A stretch of DNA of 64,000 nt from an uncultured Ectothiorhodospiraceae bacterium (GTDB taxonomy: Bacteria > Pseudomonadota > Gammaproteobacteria > UBA6429 > Thiohalophilaceae): contig CAMYJG010000012.1 of assembly GCA_947258695.1 (NCBI GenBank), positions 1 through 64,000 on the forward strand, in the 5' to 3' direction. Made by a program: the position numbers and the translations under genes. Numbering within the stretch: position 1 is the stretch's first letter; the number at the start of each line of letters is the position of its first letter. The notes beneath the pieces are model-generated. The model searched no databases. It was not told the origin of the DNA and saw only the letters and a program-made list of their open reading frames with translations. Positions 27,534 to 35,717 of this stretch are shown in pieces.

Positions 27534-28123
27534 TGTACAGATTTAACTTATCAAAACTTTTATTTTCTTTTATTTTATACTTAGGTATAGGATTTGCTGT
27601 TGCCGCTACTGATTCAAGAATAAGTTTCAAACAGTTATTAAATGAAGCCGGATTGGTGCTAAATTCAGCAAATAACTTAAACATCGTTAAGCCACAGGCA
27701 AATTCGATACAACCCTATGAGTATGCACTGCGCAGCAGTGATGCCGCCCTGGAAATTCGCTATGCAATCCGGCCCTTAGCGCGTGTAAAAATTGAATATG
27801 AAGATCCGCATAATTCCGCTCCCAATCCAAATCATATATTTCCTTTATTATTTGATACGATGTTAGAAAACTTATCAAAAGAAGGAAATACACCTAAAAG
27901 AGAATACTCACCTGAACAAGCACGAAATATATTTAATGCTGATTGGGCTAATGCAGCTGCGTTTGATGTGGTCCCGGAATTTTCTAAAAAGTATAAACAG
28001 GGTTTACTGGTTGCCATGCATAAAAATACAAAAGCAGATGCCTATGTGATCTTTCTTTATAATGACTATCAAAAGATTAAAAAGATCATTGACTCAAGTA
28101 TGCGAATTGTCATATTTAAATAA
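27533..28123 (+). CDS. Secreted protein of unknown function
   Basis: A 196-residue protein with an N-terminal signal segment (hydrophobic run ending in AVAATDS). Its GTG start at 27533 overlaps the TAG of the TPR lipoprotein gene. I do not recognise the family. Visible features are a predominantly alpha/beta mature chain with SDAALEIRYAIRPLARVKIEYEDPHN and a C-terminal YVIFLYNDYQKIKKII strand-helix; no cysteine is present in the mature part, so it carries no haem. Tight coupling to the cytochrome and TPR genes suggests a partner or assembly role in that complex. Confidence 0.7.
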   Translation: MYRFNLSKLLFSFILYLGIGFAVAATDSRISFKQLLNEAGLVLNSANNLNIVKPQANSIQPYEYALRSSDAALEIRYAIRPLARVKIEYEDPHNSAPNPNHIFPLLFDTMLENLSKEGNTPKREYSPEQARNIFNADWANAAAFDVVPEFSKKYKQGLLVAMHKNTKADAYVIFLYNDYQKIKKIIDSSMRIVIFK

Positions 28124-28173
28124 TGTAAGTATCAAGATACAGGTTATTTATCACTGTATTAGTAATAATTTCC

Positions 28174-28458
28174 TTAAATAGGAGACGGTAATTCTAATTG
28201 TTGGATTACTTTTTCTGCGGTACCTTGATCTGGATGCCCTACCGCGATAACTTCGTCATTTATTATAAAAGCAGGAAATGATTTGATATTAAGTTTAGTT
28301 GCCGTGTCTTTACCTGTGGTTTCCGAGTAATTCTGAGTTTCAAATTTTATATAATTTTTTAAACAGACGTCGTGCCATATATTCCTGGTGGCAGCACATA
28401 ATGAATAAGGTCCCGCTAATATTAGTATGGCTTTTATCCTGAATAGAAATCCTATATT
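28174..28458 (-). pseudogene. Remnant of a small thioredoxin-fold protein
   Basis: Between stops at 28459-28461 and 28174-28176 the minus strand encodes an uninterrupted stretch containing KAILILAGPYSLCAATRNIW, then NIKSFPAFIINDEVIAVGHP and AEKVIQQLELPSPI. The SFPA cis-proline and the IINDEVIAVGHP strand-turn are typical of thioredoxin/glutaredoxin-like proteins. There is no ATG, GTG or TTG in a sensible position; the likely original start before KAILI reads ATA. The CxxC that should begin near YSLC has lost its first Cys. I interpret it as a decayed gene, although use of an ATA start cannot be excluded. Confidence 0.6.
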
Positions 28459-28576
28459 CTAATAATATTCGTTGATTGTATTGTTTCTATACTTTTAACA
28501 CATTGACTAAAGTCAAGAATAAGCTTTATATAAATTTGCAGTGGCAAAAAAAATAAGAGATATAAAAAATAAGTCT

Positions 28577-28999
28577 ATGTAGAAAAGTATTGATCTAGAT
28601 GAGCTTCATCAAATCCCTTTGTTTTCAGCGTTAGATGAAGAGCAGCTTGAGAGTGTTTTAAAACATAGTCGTACCATTTCCTTAAAAGCAAAAAATATTC
28701 TTTTTGAAAAGAGTTCAGAAGCGACACACTTTTATCTTTTAAGAGCCGGAGAAATCAAACTTTATAGTTTGTCTGAAGATGGTGATGAAAAAGTTATTGA
28801 AATTATTTATCCATCACAAACTTTTGCTGAAGCGATAATGTTTATGCCTAAACAAATTTATCCCGTCAGTGCAGAAACACTTAAAGAAAGTGAAATATGT
28901 AGTTTCGATTTTAAACACTTTCGTAGTTTGCTGGCTGGAGTTGATTATATTTTCTTAATAAATCCAACCATAATAGTATTGATTTCGTTTTACTCTTAG
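28577..28999 (+). pseudogene. Truncated Crp/Fnr-family regulator with stop at codon 2
   Basis: ATG at 28577 is followed immediately by TAG and then by an in-frame cyclic-nucleotide-binding-like sensor domain: KSIDLDELHQIPLFSALDEE, RAGEIKLYSLSEDGDEKVIEII, PSQTFAEAIMF, SAETLKESEICSF. This resembles the DNR/FNR-like branch. A TTG at 28619 could start translation. The domain stops at LLAGVDYIFLINP plus a short unrelated tail, so the dimerisation helix and the DNA-binding helix-turn-helix are absent, and no remnant of them is seen in the 146 bases before the next gene. Two independent lesions argue for a pseudogene. Confidence 0.8.
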
Positions 29000-29145
29000 A
29001 GGTGTAAAGCTTAATAACTATAATTCCTTAAAAATTCAATATAATTGTCTTATTTTAGTTCAATATATCAGTCGTAAAGGATTAAGTTTTAGCGGCGTTT
29101 GCCGTTATAAAAGGTAAGAAATATCTTACGAATCACTTACAAAAT

Positions 29146-31494
29146 ATGTCAGAACAAACTGGAAAACAGCCCTCACTTGAATTATTACAATTGCAGCAGG
29201 CATATAAATTAAAATTGCCTGAAAAAATTGATGAAATCGAGGTTATTTGGTCCGGTTTAAAATTATCACAAGATCAGGGTTTTACTGTTTTGCACCTTAA
29301 GCTACACAGCCTGGTTGGTACTGCCGGGACATATAATGCTTTGGTTGTGAGCAACCTGGCACGTAAGATTGAAATCATTATTAAATCATTACTGAATAAT
29401 GAAATAGAATTAAATAACGAGCTTATCGCCAGTATCGATTCTTACTTGCTTGATCTGCGAGAAATATCAGAAAAATGGCAACCATCTGATATACCCTATA
29501 TATCGCAGGTTAATAATAGCGCCTTAAAAGAAAGCAGCAACTGGAATAAAAACATTTTCTTAGTGGAAGATGATGTTGAACTTATCTTACCTTTAATTGA
29601 TTTTCTAGAAAGTGAAGGCTATAAGGTTTTTTATTTCCGAGATATCAATCAATTTGAAAATGTCTACCATCAACATGAATCGGCCTCAGCAATCATTATG
29701 GATATGTCATTTAATGAAGGGCATGTTGCTGGGGCGGACACTATAAAACGATTATCTGAAGAGGATGAAAATATTCCTCCTGTCATTTTTATTTCAGTTC
29801 ATGATGACATTGAAGCAAGATTAGCTGCAGCCCAGGTAGGCGCAAAAAGATATTTCACAAAACCAATTAATAAATCGAGCTTGTTATCATCCTTAGATAG
29901 TTTAACGCATCGTTCTGAAACTTCAGCCTATAAAATATTATTGATCGATGATGAAAAGGAAATCGTTGATTATTATTCAACGGTATTAATAAATAATGGC
30001 TTTGAGGTACGAGCATTTACTGATCCCATTGCTGGATACAAAGACATATTAAGTTTTGATCCTGACCTTATATTGTTAGATTTATACATGCCGGTATGCT
30101 CTGGATTTGATTTAGCAAAAATCATCAGACAAAATGATGACTACGCGCACTTACCTATCGTATTTTTATCATCAGAAATGGATATAGGTACTCAGCTGGC
30201 TGCGATGGATTTAGGTGGTGATGATTTTTTAATGAAACCAGTTGAAACTGAGCACCTGATTCAGGCGATGACATCCCGGGTTAAGCGATACCGGCGAATT
30301 AATAAATTAAACACCAAGCTAAAAGAAGCATTGATTGAGAGTGAATACCGCTTAGTCACATTAGATCAACATGCCATTGTTAGTATTGCCGATGAAGATG
30401 GAAATATATCTTATATTAATGAACAGTTTAAAAAAATAAGTGGTTATGAAGAAGATGAACTACTCGGAAAAAACTTCGCCTACACGGGTTCAAAAAAGCA
30501 CCAGGAAGTTACTGCAAATGCAATATGGAATGAAATTTCATCGGGCGAAATATGGCGAGGTCAGGTTTGTAATCTTGGAAAAAACAATAAAGAATTTTGG
30601 CTGGAGCTAACTATTGTACCGTTCTTAAGTGAAAGCGGAAAGCCGTATAAGTATATTGCCGTTGGCACAAATATTACGGAAATTAAGTTTTCTGAATTAA
30701 AAGCGCATGAAGATGAAATGATGCTAATAAAAGCAAAAGATGAGTCAGACAGGGCGAATAGTATGAAAACAGAGTTCCTGGCAAATATGAGTCATGAGTT
30801 GCGCACACCTTTAAATGCAATCAGTGGTTTTGCCCAGCTATTATTAATGGATGAGGATAAAAATTTAAATGATGAGCAAAGAGATAGTATCGAGGAAATA
30901 GAAAAAGCGAGTAGTCACTTGTTGTTATTAATTAGCGAGTTATTAAATTTATCGCAAATAGAAGCAGGAAAATTTAGGTTTAATTGTGAAACCGTTGGTT
31001 ACACAGATATTGTTGTTGAATGTGTGAATTTGATGCATAGTTTAATTGAACGAAAAGGCATTCATATCGAATATAAAAATGAAGATGAGTTGATCGATTT
31101 TGAGCACTTTGTGAATTTAGCTCTGACAATTTATGTTGACCCGGTTCGTTTTAAACAAATCTTTATCAATATTCTTAATAATGCATTGAATTACAATTCT
31201 GATAACGGAAAAGTTATTATTGCAACAAATAAAATAGATAATTCACTTTTGAAAATTTCTATTACCGATACCGGAGAAGAAATTACAGAAAAAAACCTGG
31301 AACAACTGTTTATCTCGCATAGTCGCCTCGGTAAAGAAGAGACAAATATTGAAGGAACAGGTTTAGGTTTGGTAATTAGTAAAAAATTAACCAATGCAAT
31401 GGGCGGGAAAATTGGAGTAAATAGTGAGGTTGGAAAAGGGACAACTTTCTGGTTAGAGTTCCCATTGAATGAATTAGATTTAATGAGAATTTAA
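29146..31494 (+). CDS. Soluble HPt-REC-REC-PAS histidine kinase
   Basis: A 782-residue cytoplasmic protein with an unusual order: HPt domain (about 10-115, phospho-His in LKLHSLVGTAG near residue 54), receiver 1 (about 137-250, acceptor in IIMDMSFNEG), receiver 2 (about 262-380, LILLDLYMPVCSG), PAS (about 400-510, SYINEQFKKISGYEEDELLGKNF), HisKA (MSHELRTPLNAISGFAQ) and HATPase. In the ATPase domain the usual DxGxG box reads DTGEE, while GTGLGLVISKKL is intact, so catalytic efficiency is uncertain. No membrane segment is found. It contains all phosphorelay elements except a DNA-binding or enzymatic output. No adjacent regulator. Confidence 0.87.
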   Translation: MSEQTGKQPSLELLQLQQAYKLKLPEKIDEIEVIWSGLKLSQDQGFTVLHLKLHSLVGTAGTYNALVVSNLARKIEIIIKSLLNNEIELNNELIASIDSYLLDLREISEKWQPSDIPYISQVNNSALKESSNWNKNIFLVEDDVELILPLIDFLESEGYKVFYFRDINQFENVYHQHESASAIIMDMSFNEGHVAGADTIKRLSEEDENIPPVIFISVHDDIEARLAAAQVGAKRYFTKPINKSSLLSSLDSLTHRSETSAYKILLIDDEKEIVDYYSTVLINNGFEVRAFTDPIAGYKDILSFDPDLILLDLYMPVCSGFDLAKIIRQNDDYAHLPIVFLSSEMDIGTQLAAMDLGGDDFLMKPVETEHLIQAMTSRVKRYRRINKLNTKLKEALIESEYRLVTLDQHAIVSIADEDGNISYINEQFKKISGYEEDELLGKNFAYTGSKKHQEVTANAIWNEISSGEIWRGQVCNLGKNNKEFWLELTIVPFLSESGKPYKYIAVGTNITEIKFSELKAHEDEMMLIKAKDESDRANSMKTEFLANMSHELRTPLNAISGFAQLLLMDEDKNLNDEQRDSIEEIEKASSHLLLLISELLNLSQIEAGKFRFNCETVGYTDIVVECVNLMHSLIERKGIHIEYKNEDELIDFEHFVNLALTIYVDPVRFKQIFINILNNALNYNSDNGKVIIATNKIDNSLLKISITDTGEEITEKNLEQLFISHSRLGKEETNIEGTGLGLVISKKLTNAMGGKIGVNSEVGKGTTFWLEFPLNELDLMRI

Positions 31495-31504
31495 TTATTA
31501 TCAT

Positions 31505-32833
31505 TTACATGGTGATGATTATTCCCGCACCACCTAAATTGCTTTTTTTAAATTCTAATGAGCCGTCATAAAGTAGAAGCATATCTTTCACCATAGCCAG
31601 ACCCAGTCCATGACCTGGTGTGTTTTCATCGGCTCTTTGTCCCCGTATTAGAATACGCTTTTCTATTTTATCATCAATCCCCGGGCCATCATCCTCAATT
31701 GATATTCGTACCTGGCCATTGATTTTCTCGACAGAAACATTAATTTTTTTATTGCACCATTTAAACGCATTTTCAATAACATTCCCAAGCAGTTCGTATA
31801 AGTCACCCTGTTCTATTTTTATAGAAATATCTTTATTGCCTGCATACTTGACCTCGACATTTTTATCTTTATAGACTTTTTCTAACGCATTAATAATTTT
31901 ATCAGCAATGCTGTATACATTTGTGAAGCCGGATAACCGGGTTTTCCCGGCAGTTGATGCGCGCTGCAATTGGTAATTGATGATGTTGTTGATCGTTTCA
32001 ATCTGTTCGTTAGCTATTTTTTTATCATTGTCTTTAAATGAAGAAACAATGCCTTGTAATACCGCTATCGGTGTTTTTAAACTATGCGCCATATTACCAA
32101 GGGCATCTCGATAGCGTGTTAATTGTTGTGATGATGATTCAAGTAACTGATTAAGGTTGTTTGTTAAAGGCGTTATTTCCTTAACATAATTATCACTTAG
32201 CTTGGTTGCATGACCTTGTTCTATCTGGCTCAGGTCATTGGCAACATGTCGTAAAGGTGTGAGGCCCCAGCGTAATATAAACATTTGGATAATAACCAGA
32301 AGAAAACTGATCCCTGCCAGCCATCCCCATAAGTTTTTTCTGAACAGGCTAATTTGAGCATCAAGAACATTCCTGTTTTCAATAATCTGAAATATGTATT
32401 GTTTTTCTTGTCTATCGCTTATCCATAGTGTGGAGAAATTAAGTGCTGTGTATGTTTGCTCGTCATGTCTGACTTTTGAGAAATAAAATTCTCCAGCCGT
32501 AATATCTGTCGGGACACTAATGTTAAAATTAAACAGGGATTTAGATTGCCAAACTAATTGATTGTTAGCGCTGATAACACGTGCATGCAAATTAGAATCA
32601 ATAATATTTAGACGAGGTTCTGTTATTTCTTCGGGTAGTGTTAAGTTATTATTCTCATCATCAAGCTCTGCATTTGCTAACAAGGCATAAATTTGAGTGC
32701 GTAAATTTTCTTGCTGAGACTTTTCTGCATTATTGCGAAATGCTTCATCAAGAACGAACCCGGTTAAACTCATAAATAAGACCAGTATTACGAGTGCTGA
32801 TATTAATACTCGTGCATGAATTGAATGTTTCAT
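31505..32833 (-). CDS. PhoQ-like membrane sensor histidine kinase
   Basis: About 442 residues: an N-terminal helix, a periplasmic sensor of roughly 130 residues, a second helix (WLAGISFLLVIIQMFIL), a HAMP-like linker (GLTPLRHVANDLSQIEQG), HisKA with NMAHSLKTPIAVLQGIV and HATPase with EDDGPGIDD and GHGLGLAMVKDML. The NMAHSLKTPLA form is typical of PhoQ/RstB-like kinases. I choose the ATG at 32833, one base after the regulator's TGA; an ATG at 32848 overlapping the regulator by 14 bases is the alternative. It forms an operon with the OmpR-type regulator and probably the PepSY gene upstream. Confidence 0.87.
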   Translation of the reverse strand: MKHSIHARVLISALVILVLFMSLTGFVLDEAFRNNAEKSQQENLRTQIYALLANAELDDENNNLTLPEEITEPRLNIIDSNLHARVISANNQLVWQSKSLFNFNISVPTDITAGEFYFSKVRHDEQTYTALNFSTLWISDRQEKQYIFQIIENRNVLDAQISLFRKNLWGWLAGISFLLVIIQMFILRWGLTPLRHVANDLSQIEQGHATKLSDNYVKEITPLTNNLNQLLESSSQQLTRYRDALGNMAHSLKTPIAVLQGIVSSFKDNDKKIANEQIETINNIINYQLQRASTAGKTRLSGFTNVYSIADKIINALEKVYKDKNVEVKYAGNKDISIKIEQGDLYELLGNVIENAFKWCNKKINVSVEKINGQVRISIEDDGPGIDDKIEKRILIRGQRADENTPGHGLGLAMVKDMLLLYDGSLEFKKSNLGGAGIIITM

Positions 32834-32834
32834 A

Positions 32835-33527
32835 TCAGTTTTTATCATTACTTATGGGTTTTAGGTTCCAACGGTAACCTCGACCACGTAAAGTTTCGAT
32901 AGGCTTCAGAGTACCGGTAGGGTCGAGCTTTTTCCTTAAGCGGCCGACAAAGACTTCGATGACATTGCTATCACGATCAAAATCCTGTTCATAGATGTGT
33001 TCTGTGAGTTCAGTTTTAGAAACAACTTGATCCGCTTTCATGATCAGGTATTCAATGACTCTATATTCATAAGCAGTCAGTTCCAGTTCAACTTCATCAA
33101 GATAAACTGATTGTTGCGATGTATTAATACTGAGAGAATCGAATTTGATAACGGGTTGGCTAACACCTGAGGAACGCCTTAATAATGCACGTGTTCTGGC
33201 CAGTAACTCTTCATTTTGAAAAGGTTTTACCAGGTAATCATCTGCGCCGGCTTCAAGTCCTTCAACCTTGTCTTGCCAATTGCCGCGGGCAGTTAATATA
33301 AGAATTGGAAAGCTTTTTCCTTGTTGTCGCCACTTTTGAATAACGTCAATGCCGGATAATTTAGGCAGGCCTAAATCAACGATCGCTAAATCAAACGGGT
33401 ATTCGCGACCCATAAAATATCCTGACTCGCCATCTTCGGCAGTATCGACAGCATAACCTTGTTGTTGCAGATATTGCTGTAACTGATTTCTCAGGTTAGG
33501 TTCATCTTCAATGGTTAATATACGCAT
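32835..33527 (-). CDS. OmpR/PhoP-family response regulator
   Basis: A 230-residue regulator: receiver with ILTIEDEPNLRNQL, phospho-Asp in LAIVDLGLPKLSG and Lys in YLVKPFQNEELL, followed by an OmpR-type winged helix (ELTAYEYRVIEYLIMKADQVVSKTEL, SNVIEVFVGRLRKKL, LRGRGYRW). Similarity in pattern to PhoP/QseB is strong. Its neighbours are a PhoQ-like kinase downstream and a PepSY-domain exported protein 8 bases upstream, an association often seen in metal- or envelope-sensing systems. Confidence 0.92.
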   Translation of the reverse strand: MRILTIEDEPNLRNQLQQYLQQQGYAVDTAEDGESGYFMGREYPFDLAIVDLGLPKLSGIDVIQKWRQQGKSFPILILTARGNWQDKVEGLEAGADDYLVKPFQNEELLARTRALLRRSSGVSQPVIKFDSLSINTSQQSVYLDEVELELTAYEYRVIEYLIMKADQVVSKTELTEHIYEQDFDRDSNVIEVFVGRLRKKLDPTGTLKPIETLRGRGYRWNLKPISNDKN

Positions 33528-33535
33528 AGTGAAAA

Positions 33536-33808
33536 TTACTGAGCAGCAATTTTAAATGTTTGTACTTTTCCTGAGGGTAACAAGACTTTAATTTTATATA
33601 CGGTTTGTCCCTTAATAGTTACCGTTTTCGCTGATAGCACTTTGCCTTTGGTTCGTTGTTTTACAGATTGAATTGCACTATTAAGATCTGGGTGACTTTT
33701 TTGTGCAAGTTGAATATGTGGAACAGCAACTGAAGCTTGTGCAAAAATGCTTGTACTTAACAGGCTGGCTAGCACAATAAGCATGGCAGGTAAGTGTGGG
33801 TATTTCAT
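33536..33808 (-). CDS. Exported PepSY-domain protein
   Basis: A 90-residue protein with a signal peptide (hydrophobic run ending in SIFAQA) and a mature domain, AIQSVKQRTKGKVLSAKTV...TVYKIKVLLPSGKVQTFKI, that follows the PepSY pattern of one helix and a beta-hairpin. PepSY proteins of this size commonly precede PhoPQ/QseBC-like pairs and may modulate the sensor; here it lies 8 bases before the regulator gene. Its exact function is not known. Confidence 0.8.
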   Translation of the reverse strand: MKYPHLPAMLIVLASLLSTSIFAQASVAVPHIQLAQKSHPDLNSAIQSVKQRTKGKVLSAKTVTIKGQTVYKIKVLLPSGKVQTFKIAAQ

Positions 33809-33837
33809 CTGTCAATCCTGACCTGGTAATGGTTGTT

Positions 33838-33870
33838 TTAGGTTGAGGCAATAAACTTGCCTCAACCTAA
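33838..33870. terminator. Perfect 14-base-pair hairpin between the PepSY and His-rich genes
   Basis: TTAGGTTGAGGCAA and TTGCCTCAACCTAA enclose the five-base loop TAAAC. It lies after the stop of the His/Arg-rich gene and upstream of the PepSY gene on the minus strand. No T run follows on that strand, so it may be a weak terminator, an attenuator for the regulator operon, or an mRNA 3'-end stabiliser. Confidence 0.55.
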
Positions 33871-33913
33871 GGATAACCAAGCCATTCAAGTTTCACCAGA
33901 ATTATTCAAGCTT

Positions 33914-34474
33914 TTAGTGGTGTGAAATTGCATTTCCAACTAGGGCACCGAAAATAGCTCCGCCAACGGTTGCTCCCGGATCACCATGGCTTACATCATT
34001 GGCAATAGCAGAGCCGATTAATCCTCCGGCTATTGTAGGCAAAGCACGATTTGAGTGTAGATGCGTGCTTACGCTAATTCTAGATGAGTGGCGTGGTGCT
34101 GTATATGCGTCATGGATTACATGTCGTTTTGTATGGTGGCGACCACGTCCCCAGTCTGAATCATGGCGACGCATATGCTTGTAAATTCTCATATGGCGTT
34201 TTGCACGGCGATCTAAATCATGGTGTTTACGGAAATGGCGATATTTACCATAGCGATGATCACGATGTTCAGCCCGGTGCGCTCTTTCCCAGTAATGGCG
34301 GCGCTGATGTTTGCGCATATGCCGTTTATGGTGCTCACCTTTGTATTGGAAATAACCCCGATCATAGTCACGATGGTGGCCGCGATCATGGCGATTTTCG
34401 CCAGCCTCAGCCATTGTCACGCTTGATAAAGCGATAGCAATAATACCTAATATGGTTTTGATACTTGTTTTCAT
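33914..34474 (-). CDS. Exported His/Arg-rich protein with glycine-zipper tail
   Basis: A 186-residue protein starting at the ATG at 34474, which has an AAGGAG ribosome-binding site 8 bases upstream; a longer open frame from 34696 overlaps soeC and is unlikely. A signal peptide ends at AEAGEN. The middle (about residues 25-130) is extraordinarily rich in His, Arg, Asp and Tyr, with runs such as HHKRHMRKHQRRHYWERAH. The C-terminus has ALPTIAGGLIGSAIAND and ATVGGAIFGALVGNAI, a glycine-zipper membrane-inserting motif. The composition suggests metal or polyanion binding at the outer membrane. Function is unknown; proximity to the PepSY/PhoPQ-like operon suggests an envelope-stress context. Confidence 0.75.
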   Translation of the reverse strand: MKTSIKTILGIIAIALSSVTMAEAGENRHDRGHHRDYDRGYFQYKGEHHKRHMRKHQRRHYWERAHRAEHRDHRYGKYRHFRKHHDLDRRAKRHMRIYKHMRRHDSDWGRGRHHTKRHVIHDAYTAPRHSSRISVSTHLHSNRALPTIAGGLIGSAIANDVSHGDPGATVGGAIFGALVGNAISHH

Positions 34475-34583
34475 GGCAGTTCTCCTTGTGTTGTGACAGC
34501 TTGTCGTGCTGTTATGGAGAACTATAGAGGGGGCAAGCTGAATCGAAGCTGAACAGAAAGAAAATATGATGAAAAAGCATAAA

Positions 34584-34618
34584 AAAAGCCGCCTTGTAGT
34601 GCTACAAGGCGGCTTTTT
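34584..34618. terminator. Bidirectional rho-independent terminator
   Basis: GCCGCCTTGTAG (34588-34599) pairs perfectly with CTACAAGGCGGC (34602-34613), preceded by AAAAAAA and followed by TTTTT, so it can act on both strands. It ends the soeABC transcript (soeC stop at 34639). Confidence 0.9.
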
Positions 34619-34638
34619 AGCGAGTTTAGCCTGTTTAC

Positions 34639-35616
34639 TTAGGTCGTTTGGTAATACAGGTTTTGTGGGTGATTCGCCTGGGCGAAAAAGAACCATCTTT
34701 CTGCAATTAAACCAACATACTGAATAATAAATGCGCCTAATAAAGTGCTTGTACTACCAGACTCCATACCCGACCATAGTAAAATAATAGGTACCGGGAA
34801 TACCAAAATCATAAAGCTCCATTTAATAATTTTGAAAAATGTTGCCGTTTTATGGTGAAAGAAATCACGTGTATTAACAGAACCACCTTGCATACCCATG
34901 GCTTTTTGTTGAATTTGTGGGTGACGAATACCGATCGCAGACTGAATAGTTGATTTTGCTTTAATACGAGAATTACGAATTAAAGAGCCACCACGAGTTA
35001 TGAATGCAAATGCGGTAATAATAATTGCCCAGTTGCCATATAAACCAAGCAGATCTGGCGCATTTGAACTTGCGAATGCAGCCGCTAAAGTAAATCCAGA
35101 TGCAGTACCTAATAAGATGTAGTTAATAGGTGTTAATGCACATGCCCACTCTTGGAGAAATTTAATTGCTGCGTAAATCATACCCGTGCAAATAAACAGT
35201 ACGAATGTAAAAAGCATACCTAAAGCACCAACAATCAGGCTTAACTGGAGCGTTGTCCCTGCTTTGCTGGTATATAAGACAGTATCCAAACCAAAGTAAT
35301 GCATGATGCTATAAACGAAAATCAAGCCCATTACGATGGGTAAAGCAATAACTTCACGAGACAACCATGAAGTACGCCATTGCGTTGCTGAGCGCCATGC
35401 CCGTTCTGGGCGTCCAAGGTGGAAGACTGAAGCGATTAAACCGCCAACTAAAAATACAAAAGCGATAATACCGCCTAAGCCGTAAAATGTTGCGCTGTCC
35501 TGGCTTGGGACCAGCTCAACCGCTGCGTAACTTTGACCTGTGAACAAGGCTAAAAACAAACCCTGTCCCACGCCGATTAATGTTGTTAAAAAGATAACTG
35601 AAAATGCCGGATGCAT
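34639..35616 (-). CDS. soeC: Sulfite dehydrogenase membrane subunit SoeC (DmsC/NrfD-like)
   Basis: Integral membrane quinone-reducing subunit of the cytoplasmic sulfite:quinone oxidoreductase. The 325-residue protein has about eight hydrophobic helices; HPAFSVIFLTTLIGVGQGLF, SVFHLGRPERAWRSATQWRTSWLSREV and the late GSTSTLLGAFIIQYVGLIAERWFFFAQANHPQNLYY are characteristic of SoeC/DmsC-type anchors (HLGRPER motif). It follows soeB after 101 bases containing a long hairpin. It binds no haem; electrons pass from the SoeB clusters to quinone. Confidence 0.88.
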   Translation of the reverse strand: MHPAFSVIFLTTLIGVGQGLFLALFTGQSYAAVELVPSQDSATFYGLGGIIAFVFLVGGLIASVFHLGRPERAWRSATQWRTSWLSREVIALPIVMGLIFVYSIMHYFGLDTVLYTSKAGTTLQLSLIVGALGMLFTFVLFICTGMIYAAIKFLQEWACALTPINYILLGTASGFTLAAAFASSNAPDLLGLYGNWAIIITAFAFITRGGSLIRNSRIKAKSTIQSAIGIRHPQIQQKAMGMQGGSVNTRDFFHHKTATFFKIIKWSFMILVFPVPIILLWSGMESGSTSTLLGAFIIQYVGLIAERWFFFAQANHPQNLYYQTT

Positions 35617-35649
35617 TGTCGATCTCCTAAATTATAATTAAATACGTTA

Positions 35650-35708
35650 GCCACGAAGAACACGAAGGACACAAAGTTTTTCTTGGTGTTCTTCGTGTCC
35701 TTGGTGGC
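35650..35708. repeat. Long imperfect inverted repeat between soeB and soeC
   Basis: Two arms of 27 bases (35650-35676 and 35682-35708) made of GCCACGAAGAACACGAAGGAC-like units face each other around a TTTTC-type loop, with about four mismatches. The sequence belongs to the CACGAAGGACACGAAG style of intergenic element found in many bacteria. In this position, inside an operon, its RNA form would sit between the soeB stop and the soeC start and could alter subunit stoichiometry. Confidence 0.7.
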
Positions 35709-35717
35709 AAATAACTG

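Noticed and set aside
33999-34437. Plus-strand open frames opposite the His-rich gene
   Set aside because: They are complementary shadows of the repetitive His/Arg codons. The minus-strand frame has the signal peptide and ribosome-binding site.
35650-35708. Interpretation of the soeB-soeC hairpin as the operon terminator
   Set aside because: A strong terminator is present after soeC (34584-34618), and soeC is needed for the complex. The hairpin lacks a T-run after the stem on the coding strand.
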